Positions 1 to 5,606 of a stretch of 8,087 nt of DNA are shown one piece after another. The notes beneath the pieces are model-generated. The model searched no databases. It worked only from the letters and a program-made list of their open reading frames with translations, and was not told the origin of the DNA. The translations under genes and the position numbers were made by a program. The stretch is taken from contig CALFYL010000006.1 of NCBI GenBank assembly GCA_937952135.1, positions 1 to 8,087 on the forward strand, read 5' to 3'. The DNA is from an uncultured Planctomycetia bacterium (lineage in GTDB: Bacteria; Planctomycetota; UBA1135; GCA-002686595). Position 1 is the first letter of the stretch; each line of letters opens with the position of its first letter.

Positions 1-593
1 TCGTGCGCCGCGTCGCGCTTTGCTTCAGCCGCAAGACCGACGAACCCGCGCCAAGGTTCGAGCTGCCCAAAATCGCGCAGAAGCGCCTTGATGTGCCGTT
101 TCGCAGTCAATGCGCCGCGCCGTCCGAACTCACCAGCCGCATCTGCTCGCCGACGTCCGTTGCGATGGTGCTCGCGTACCGCGGCATCGCGATCGACACG
201 CTCAGCGTCGCCGAGCGCCTCTTCGATTCGATGCACGACCTCTACGGCAACTGGACGTGCGCTGTGCAGGGCGCCTACAGCTTCGGCGCGCCGGGCTACC
301 TCGCGCGCTTCTCCGATTGGAACGAAGTCGCGCAGCACATTGCCCGCGGCACGCCGCTCGTGATCTCGATCGCTGCGAAGCCGGGCGAACTCGACGGCGC
401 GCCGTACGTGAAGACCGACGGACACCTGCTCGTGCTGTGCGGCTTCGACGAGCACGGCAACGTGCACGTGAACGATCCCGCGGCCGAAGCTCCGGAGGCG
501 GGGAAGCTCGTCTACCGCCGCGAGCAGCTCGAGCGCGTGTGGATGGCGCGCGGCGGCACGGCCTACGTGCTTCTCGAGCGCGCGAAACGCTAA
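1..593 (+). CDS. C39-like papain-fold cysteine peptidase, 3' part (5' end outside window)
   Basis: About 196 residues are visible, ending at TAA 591-593. The frame is open to the left edge. The GTG at position 3 could be a start, but the first 30 residues resemble the end of an upstream domain, so I treat the gene as 5'-partial. Numbering from that GTG, the peptidase core begins at VPFRSQ. Q36 would be the oxyanion-hole glutamine and C48, in ICSPTSVAMVLAYRG, the nucleophile. H141, in DGHLLVLCGF, and N157/D158, in VHVNDP, would complete the catalytic set. This order (Q, C, H, N/D) and the text around it match the peptidase_C39_2 group, papain-like enzymes often of unknown substrate. C39 relatives in ABC transporters cut double-glycine leaders, but no transporter domain is visible here. 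The residue after the catalytic Cys is Ser instead of the usual Gly. The next gene starts 84 bp downstream. Confidence 0.8.
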   Translation, partial: VRRVALCFSRKTDEPAPRFELPKIAQKRLDVPFRSQCAAPSELTSRICSPTSVAMVLAYRGIAIDTLSVAERLFDSMHDLYGNWTCAVQGAYSFGAPGYLARFSDWNEVAQHIARGTPLVISIAAKPGELDGAPYVKTDGHLLVLCGFDEHGNVHVNDPAAEAPEAGKLVYRREQLERVWMARGGTAYVLLERAKR

Positions 594-625
594 GTTTCTC
601 GCACGAAGACGCCTTGCGCGCGAAC

Positions 626-654
626 CTTCGGCTGCCCGCGCTTGGCGGCCGAAG
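626..654. repeat. Inverted repeat between the peptidase and brkB-like genes
   Basis: Arms CTTCGGC (626-632) and GCCGAAG (648-654) are perfect 7-bp complements around a 15-nt loop. It lies 33 bp after the peptidase stop and 23 bp before ATG 678. No T-run follows, so it is not a canonical intrinsic terminator. It could be a weak terminator, an mRNA structure or chance in GC-rich DNA. It spans the alternative TTG start at 642, which slightly favours ATG 678 for the next gene. Confidence 0.3.
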
Positions 655-677
655 AGGAACTTGCTCGAATCCCTGTC

Positions 678-2216
678 ATGTCGCAGCACCAGAAGCGCTG
701 GATCCTGGAGCAGATCGGCACGAGCTCGATGCTCTCCTCGAGCCCCATCGGCCGGCTGTGGCGCTTCGTGTCGCACGGTGTGTGGCACGTCGACGACGGA
801 AGCTTGAGCTGGCCGCGCCGAGCCTGGCACCGCGTCGTGCGGGTCGCGTACCTGACGCTCAAGAGCTTTGCCGGCGACAAGTGCGTGCTGCGCGCGATGG
901 CGCTGACGTACACGACGGTCCTCTCGCTCGTTCCGCTGCTCGCGTTCTCGTTCGCGACCTTGAAGGGCCTGGGCTGGTACGAGGAGCTGCGCACCAAGCA
1001 GATCGATCCCTACCTCGACGAGCTCTTCGGTCGTCTTCAGGGGCCGGCGCCGTCGGTAGCGCTGGATAATTCGCCCGCGGTGCTCGTCGGGCCCGCGGAT
1101 CCCGAGGGCGTCACGCAGTTGCGCCAGGGCTTCGACCACGTGCTCGACATGGTGGAGCGGACCGACGTCAAGGGCCTCGGCGCCATCGGCTTGCTCGTGC
1201 TGATGCTCGCGGTGCTGCGGCTGCTCTCGTCGATCGAGGGTTCCTTCAACGAGATCTGGGGCGTGCGCAAAGCGCGGTCGTGGGTGCGCAAGCTCAGCGA
1301 CTACCTCACGATCGTGATCATCACGCCGATCTTCCTCGTGATCGCGGTGGGCGTCACGGGCGCGGCCCAGAGCGCCGGCGTCGTCGAGTTCCTCGAGGAA
1401 CGCCTCGCGCTGGGGGCTGTGCTCGAATTCGCGATCCGCGCCGCTCCGCTGCTGATCGGGTGGGGGGCGTTCACGCTCGTCTACCTCGTGATGCCGAATC
1501 GACGCGGCAAGCTCAGCTCCGCGGCCATCGGCGGCGCGGTCGCGGGCCTGCTGTGGCAGCTCACGCTGCTCGCGCACATCAAGTTCCAGATCGGCGTCGC
1601 CAGGTACAACGCGATCTACGCCGGCTTCGCGGCGTTTCCGATCTTTCTCGCCTGGGTGCAACTCTCGTGGCTGATCGTGCTGTTCGGCGCGGAGCTCGCG
1701 TTCGCGCACGAGAGCGAGCGCGAGTACCGCGGCCTCGTGACCTACGAACCGCGGCAGCACGCGTACCGCGAGAGCCTCGCGCTTCGCGCGATGACGCGCC
1801 TGAGCCGTGCCTTCCTCGGGGGAGAGCCGCCGCCGCGTTCGCTCGCGATCGCCGCTTCGCTCGGGGTGTCGCCGCGCGAGGTCGACGAGGTTCTGAGCGA
1901 CCTCGAGCGCGGCCGCCTCGCGACCCACGTCGATGGGCTCGACGGCGCCGACGGTCCCGCGTTCCTGCCGGCGCGCGATCCGGGCTCGATCCGCGTGAAG
2001 GACGTGCTCGACGCGCTGGCCGGCGTGGGTGTGGACGAGCCGCTCCCGACGACGGACGAGCTCGATGCGCGGGGCGATCGCTTGCTGGCCAAGCTCGGCG
2101 AGGAGGCGCGCACCTCGGCCTACAACCGCTCGCTGCGCGAACTCGTCGAAGAAGAGCGCAGCCGCGCCGCGGCGCCGAAAGCGTCGGCCCGTGAGCTGCG
2201 CGTCGAACCTTCCTGA
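678..2216 (+). CDS. YihY/BrkB family inner-membrane protein with long C-terminal cytoplasmic domain
   Basis: This 512-residue membrane protein belongs to the YihY/BrkB family (once called RNase BN, a misassignment). Its molecular function is unsettled; envelope integrity or transport roles have been proposed. Family signatures are clear: RAMALTYTTVLSLVPLLA from residue 72 (first core helix), PNRR at about 273-276, and YNAIYAGFAAFPIFLAW from residue 310, leading into the last helix and FGAELAFAHE. About six membrane segments lie between residues 70 and 344. The loop after the first core helix carries a Pro/Gly-rich stretch. The tail after residue 345 (about 168 residues) is hydrophilic. It contains a possible winged-helix segment (SLAIAASLGVSPREVDEVLS), and its charged end is probably helical. 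The protein is far longer than the roughly 290-residue E. coli YihY. I chose ATG 678; an in-frame TTG at 642 would add 12 residues, and neither has a well-placed ribosome site. The next gene follows after 13 bp. Confidence 0.9.
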   Translation: MSQHQKRWILEQIGTSSMLSSSPIGRLWRFVSHGVWHVDDGSLSWPRRAWHRVVRVAYLTLKSFAGDKCVLRAMALTYTTVLSLVPLLAFSFATLKGLGWYEELRTKQIDPYLDELFGRLQGPAPSVALDNSPAVLVGPADPEGVTQLRQGFDHVLDMVERTDVKGLGAIGLLVLMLAVLRLLSSIEGSFNEIWGVRKARSWVRKLSDYLTIVIITPIFLVIAVGVTGAAQSAGVVEFLEERLALGAVLEFAIRAAPLLIGWGAFTLVYLVMPNRRGKLSSAAIGGAVAGLLWQLTLLAHIKFQIGVARYNAIYAGFAAFPIFLAWVQLSWLIVLFGAELAFAHESEREYRGLVTYEPRQHAYRESLALRAMTRLSRAFLGGEPPPRSLAIAASLGVSPREVDEVLSDLERGRLATHVDGLDGADGPAFLPARDPGSIRVKDVLDALAGVGVDEPLPTTDELDARGDRLLAKLGEEARTSAYNRSLRELVEEERSRAAAPKASARELRVEPS

Positions 2217-2229
2217 CCCGACCTCGGCG

Positions 2230-3135
2230 ATGACCCAAGACTCTTCAGTCGCGACCTTTCGAATGCTCAACGCCTGCGGGGCGTGCGGGCGCCAGTACGA
2301 CGTTTCGCACCTCGACCAGGGCGCCGGCGTGCGCTGCGAGTGCGGCGAACGCTTCACGGTGCGCGTGCAGACGCCGCACAGCCCGCGCGCGCTGTGTTGT
2401 TCGGGCTGCGGCGCAAACGTCGCGAAAGACGCAGTGAAATGCGCCTTCTGCGGCGCGGAAGTGACGCTCGAGGAACGCCGGCTGACGGCCGTGTGTCCCA
2501 AGTGCTTCGCGCGCACGGGCCGCGACGCGCGCCACTGCATGGAGTGCGGCGTCGCGCTCAGCGCGCAGGCGCTCTTCGCCCTCGAGGAGAACGTGCGCTG
2601 CCCGCGCTGCAAGGGCGAGCTCCACGCGCGCGGCCTCGCGAACGGCTCGCTCGTCGAGTGCGCGCGCTGCGGCGGCATGTGGATGGGCCACGAGGACTTC
2701 GTGCGCGTGTGCGCGACCGCGGAGAACGAGAACCTCGCCGAGAAGTTCCACCTCGTCGATCCGCCGGCGCCCGTGGCGGCCCAGGCGCAGCTCGCGTACC
2801 TGCCGTGTGTCGTGTGCAAGGAGCTCATGAACCGCCGCAACTACGCGGCAGCGTCGGGCGTGATCCTCGACTTGTGCAAGCCGCACGGCGTATGGCTCGA
2901 CCACGGCGAGATCGACAAGGTGCTCGAGTTCATCCGCGGCGGCGGGCTCGAGCGCGCGCGGCGGCGCGAGATCGAGCGCCTCGAGGACCAGCGGCGGCGG
3001 TTGCGCGCCGAACAGAACGCGACGCTTCCCGCCGGGATGGGCGGGCGGATTCAACAGCGCGAGAGCAAGCTCGGATGGGGCATCGATCTCGCGGCGGCCG
3101 GCGCCTTGGAAGCGCTGCTCGCGTTGTTCTCGTGA
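2230..3135 (+). CDS. Multi-zinc-ribbon protein with two TFIIB-type zinc ribbons
   Basis: This 301-residue protein shows ten metal-binding knuckles, enough for five zinc ribbons: C16/C19 with C36/C38, C57/C60 with C71/C74, C89/C92 with C103/C106, C124/C127 with C144/C147, and C193/C196 with C216/H219. The fourth and fifth match the zf-TFIIB family (PF13453): CARCGGMWMGHEDF and CKPHGVWLDHGEID. The Cys-to-His change in the last knuckle is common in that family. The second and third resemble double-zinc-ribbon (DZANK-like) modules. After residue 236 comes a highly charged, probably helical segment (RARRREIERLEDQRRR), then a mildly hydrophobic C-terminus (GIDLAAAGALEALLALFS) that may bind a membrane or partner. 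Such proteins probably bind protein or nucleic acid; no enzymatic domain is visible. ATG 2230 lies 13 bp after the brkB-like stop, so the two are probably one operon. ATG 2263 (residue 12) is an alternative start that keeps all ribbons. Confidence 0.85.
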   Translation: MTQDSSVATFRMLNACGACGRQYDVSHLDQGAGVRCECGERFTVRVQTPHSPRALCCSGCGANVAKDAVKCAFCGAEVTLEERRLTAVCPKCFARTGRDARHCMECGVALSAQALFALEENVRCPRCKGELHARGLANGSLVECARCGGMWMGHEDFVRVCATAENENLAEKFHLVDPPAPVAAQAQLAYLPCVVCKELMNRRNYAAASGVILDLCKPHGVWLDHGEIDKVLEFIRGGGLERARRREIERLEDQRRRLRAEQNATLPAGMGGRIQQRESKLGWGIDLAAAGALEALLALFS

Positions 3136-3152
3136 GCCCGCGTTCGGCGGCG

Positions 3153-3208
3153 CCGCGAGCGAGGCGCCCTCGAACCAGCCTTCGAACCGGCCCTTCCATC
3201 GCTCGCGG
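3153..3208. repeat. 10-bp inverted repeat enclosing a 12-bp near-tandem repeat, gap before the GT-C gene
   Basis: The 137-bp gap between the zinc-ribbon gene and the oligosaccharyltransferase gene holds CCGCGAGCGA (3153-3162) and its exact complement TCGCTCGCGG (3199-3208), separated by 36 bp. Inside the loop are two 12-bp near copies, TCGAACCAGCCT (3170-3181) and TCGAACCGGCCC (3182-3193), with a TTCGAA palindrome at their junction. No T-run follows. It could be a structured leader, a Rho-independent-like stem or a protein site. The rest of the gap shows no recognisable promoter. Confidence 0.35.
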
Positions 3209-3272
3209 GCGTGAGTAGCCTCAGGGGCCCACGGCGTCGCCGCGGCGGCCCCACCCGAGCGACCATCGAGGC

Positions 3273-5558
3273 ATGCAGAAGAACCGACTCGCGCTGGGAC
3301 TCGTGCTGCTGCTCGTGGCGCTGGTCTCGTGGCTGCCGCGCGAGGTGCTGCACCGGCGCATCGCGATGTTCGGGCACCGCGAGTGGGTCACGACCGATCC
3401 CGACACGCTCTACCACGTGCGGCGGGTCGAACGCGTGCTCGCGGAGGGCCTGCCCGTCGCGGAGCGCGATCCGCTGCTCAACGCGCCGCACGGCGCCGCG
3501 ATTCCGTGGCCGCCGTACTACACGCTGCTCGCCTCCGCGCTCGTAGCTCCGTTCGCGCCCGAGGAACCGGCGGCGCGCCGAGAGTGGCTCGAGCCCGCCG
3601 TGGCGTCGCTCGCGCGCGTCTTCAGCGTCCTGACGAGCGTGACCGCGGCGCTCGCGGCCGCGTGGCTCGTCGGACGTCCGTTCGGAGTGCTCGCCGCGCT
3701 CCTCGCGGGCCTCTTGCACGCGCTCACACCCGCGGCTGTCGCCTACGGAAAATCCGGCAACGGCGACCACCACGCGTTCGTGTCGTGGCTCGCGCTGTTG
3801 CTGCTGCTCGTACTCTCGCGCGCGCTCTCCGAGGACGTGCTCGCGAGCAAGCGCCGCGCGCTCTGCTTCGGCGCCATCGCCGGCGCCATCGCGGGCGCCG
3901 CCATGGGCGCCTGGGTCGCGTCGCTGATGTACGTCGTGCAAGCGCAGTTCGTGCTCGGCCTGCTCGTCGTCGCGCACTCACGCCGGCCGCGCGAAGGCGT
4001 GGCGCTGCTCGGACTCGCCTTTCACCTCGTCGCGTTGGCGTCTCTCGCGCCGGCGCTCGCGGCGAGCCCGTGGCGGACGCAAGCGCCGTTCAGCGTCGTC
4101 AATCTGTCGTGGTTTCACGCGGCGTTTCTCGGGCTCGGCGCCTGTGTCTTCGCGCCGCTCGTCGCCTTCAAGTCGCCGGGTTTCCTCCGCGCGTGGCCCT
4201 GGATCGTGCTCGCGTTCCTCGCACTGCTCGGCGGCTGGATCGCGCTCGGCGACAGCGCGGGCCCGCTGGCGGTGCGCGAGGGCTTCGCGTGGGTGAGCCG
4301 CACCGACGCCTTCATGGCGCGCATCGGCGAATCGCGGCGGCTCGTGGGCGAAGGCGCTGGAGCGTCGCTCTTCGCAGCGCTCGGCTACGCGTCGCTGCTC
4401 GTGCCCATCGCGTTGCTCGCGCTCGCGTGGAGCGCGTGGCGCGAGCGTTCGCTGGGACTGGCGCTTTGGGGCGTGGCGACGCTCTCGCTCGCGCTGCAGT
4501 CGGCGAGCCAGGCGCGCTTCGCGGAAGCGCTGTCGGCGCCGATGGCGGTCGTGCTCGCGTGGGCGCTCGCGCGAGCCATGGGCCGAGTGCGGATCGAACG
4601 AGTCGGCCGCGCCGCGCCGTACATCGGCGCAGGACTCACGGCCGTGCTGTGCGTAGCGCTGCAATGGCCGACGGTCGACAAGCTGCTCGAACGCGTTCGC
4701 ACGCACCGCGACGCCGCGAAGGACGAGCGCGCGGCGACGCTCGGCGCGCGGCTCGCGTGCGATTGGATCGGCGCTCGCGAGTTCGTGGACGAGTACGAGA
4801 GCGTGCTCGCGGTGTGGGGCCACGGCCACGTCATCGAGTGGGCGGCGCGGCGCGGGAGCGTCGCGACGAACTTCGGCACCTACGTCGGCGAAGAGGGTTT
4901 TCGCGCCGCGCCGCGCTGGTTCATGGCCGAGGACGAGCGCGAGGGCGAAGCGCTGCTCGAGGCTCACCGCGTGCGCTACGTGATCGTCGACAGCGACCTG
5001 CCGAACGCGCTCAACTCGCTGATCGAGTACGGCGCGCCGGAGCGGCGCGCGCGCTACGTCGGCGAAGGCGCGGAGCGCGGCGGAAACGTGCGGCCCGAGT
5101 GGTTCCGCACGCTCGGCGCGCGCGCCCTGTTCGACGGCTACCTCGGCCCGCGCGGCGTCGACGGCGCGCCCTTCGAGGGCTTGCGGCTCGCGTGGGTCGC
5201 GCCGCTTCGCGACGCGGGGCGCCCGCTGCGCTCACCTGGCGATCTCGCGCCGGCGGCGATGGTCTGGGAGCGCGTGCGCGGCGCCGTCGTCGAGGCGCGC
5301 GGCGCGCCGGGAGACGAACTTCGCGTCGAGCTCGACCTGGTGTTCCCGACCGCCGACAAGAGCCTGCGCTGGCGCGGCGCCGCCACGGCTGCGAACGACG
5401 GAGTCGCGCGCGTGCGCATGCCCTACGCGACCGACGGCGCGAACACCGAGGCTCGGCCGCTCGGCCGCGCGCGCTTCGCGATCGGCGCGCGCAGCGGCGA
5501 GTTCGACGTGCGCGAGGCCGACGTGCGCGATGGGCGCGTCGTCGTCGCAGCGCCGTGA
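3273..5558 (+). CDS. STT3/AglB/PglB-like oligosaccharyltransferase (GT-C membrane glycosyltransferase)
   Basis: This 761-residue protein resembles the single-subunit oligosaccharyltransferases (GT66 class), which move a lipid-linked glycan to acceptor proteins on the outer face of the membrane. An N-terminal hydrophobic helix (6-20) is followed by the first external loop with TTDPDTLYHVRRVERVL; D42 and D44 form the metal-binding DxD motif, followed by ERDPLLNAPHGAAIPWPPYY. A second acidic motif, GKSGNGDHHAF (D165, H166, H167), lies in the second loop. About 12-13 membrane helices run to roughly residue 470. The soluble C-terminal part opens with VWGHGHVIEW (514-523) and ATNFGTY (N533), in the place of the WWD-type acceptor motif, but without its Asp. 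The last 90 residues look beta-rich, as in AglB relatives. ATG 3273 is chosen because it begins the membrane anchor; GAGG ends only 1 nt before it, too close for a normal ribosome site. The end meets pilT convergently. Substrate and glycan cannot be read from the sequence. Confidence 0.82.
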   Translation: MQKNRLALGLVLLLVALVSWLPREVLHRRIAMFGHREWVTTDPDTLYHVRRVERVLAEGLPVAERDPLLNAPHGAAIPWPPYYTLLASALVAPFAPEEPAARREWLEPAVASLARVFSVLTSVTAALAAAWLVGRPFGVLAALLAGLLHALTPAAVAYGKSGNGDHHAFVSWLALLLLLVLSRALSEDVLASKRRALCFGAIAGAIAGAAMGAWVASLMYVVQAQFVLGLLVVAHSRRPREGVALLGLAFHLVALASLAPALAASPWRTQAPFSVVNLSWFHAAFLGLGACVFAPLVAFKSPGFLRAWPWIVLAFLALLGGWIALGDSAGPLAVREGFAWVSRTDAFMARIGESRRLVGEGAGASLFAALGYASLLVPIALLALAWSAWRERSLGLALWGVATLSLALQSASQARFAEALSAPMAVVLAWALARAMGRVRIERVGRAAPYIGAGLTAVLCVALQWPTVDKLLERVRTHRDAAKDERAATLGARLACDWIGAREFVDEYESVLAVWGHGHVIEWAARRGSVATNFGTYVGEEGFRAAPRWFMAEDEREGEALLEAHRVRYVIVDSDLPNALNSLIEYGAPERRARYVGEGAERGGNVRPEWFRTLGARALFDGYLGPRGVDGAPFEGLRLAWVAPLRDAGRPLRSPGDLAPAAMVWERVRGAVVEARGAPGDELRVELDLVFPTADKSLRWRGAATAANDGVARVRMPYATDGANTEARPLGRARFAIGARSGEFDVREADVRDGRVVVAAP
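3870..3911 (+). repeat. 12-bp tandem repeat coding a glycine-zipper membrane helix
   Basis: GGCGCC recurs exactly every 12 bp at 3870, 3882, 3894 and 3906. The first two units are GGCGCCATCGCC and GGCGCCATCGCG. In the GT-C gene this encodes GAIAGAIAGAAMGAW, giving G200, G204, G208 and G212 in one predicted membrane helix. It is an in-frame short tandem repeat, possibly made by slippage and kept for close helix packing. Confidence 0.7.
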
Positions 5559-5606
5559 CGTTGGCGCACGCGTGTGCGCGTACCTCGCGTACGCGAGCCG
5601 CGCAGC
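5559..5606. terminator. Possible bidirectional terminator region between convergent genes
   Basis: The 48-bp gap between the stop codons of the GT-C gene and pilT holds two dyads. The first is GCGCAC (5564-5569), loop GCGT, GTGCGC (5574-5579). The second is the perfect 14-bp palindrome CTCGCGTACGCGAG (5584-5597). Either could fold in RNA from both directions. Neither is followed by a T-run on either strand, so a classical intrinsic terminator is not shown. Position is the main argument. Confidence 0.4.

Noticed and set aside
642..677. TTG start at 642 for the BrkB-like protein
   Set aside because: It has no ribosome site and sits inside an inverted repeat; ATG 678 is in frame and loses no conserved residue.
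2029..2229. Upstream in-frame extension of the zinc-ribbon protein into the BrkB-like gene
   Set aside because: The added residues are Arg/Ser-rich with no ribbon motif and overlap conserved-frame coding of the BrkB-like tail; ATG 2230 follows that gene's stop.
3136..3272. Small gene or RNA in the 137-bp gap
   Set aside because: There is no convincing reading frame with family features and no tRNA-like or riboswitch-like pattern; only the inverted and near-tandem repeats stand out.
3978..4967. A 329-codon minus-strand open frame inside the oligosaccharyltransferase gene
   Set aside because: It is charged and low-complexity with no family resemblance, and is antisense to membrane-helix coding.
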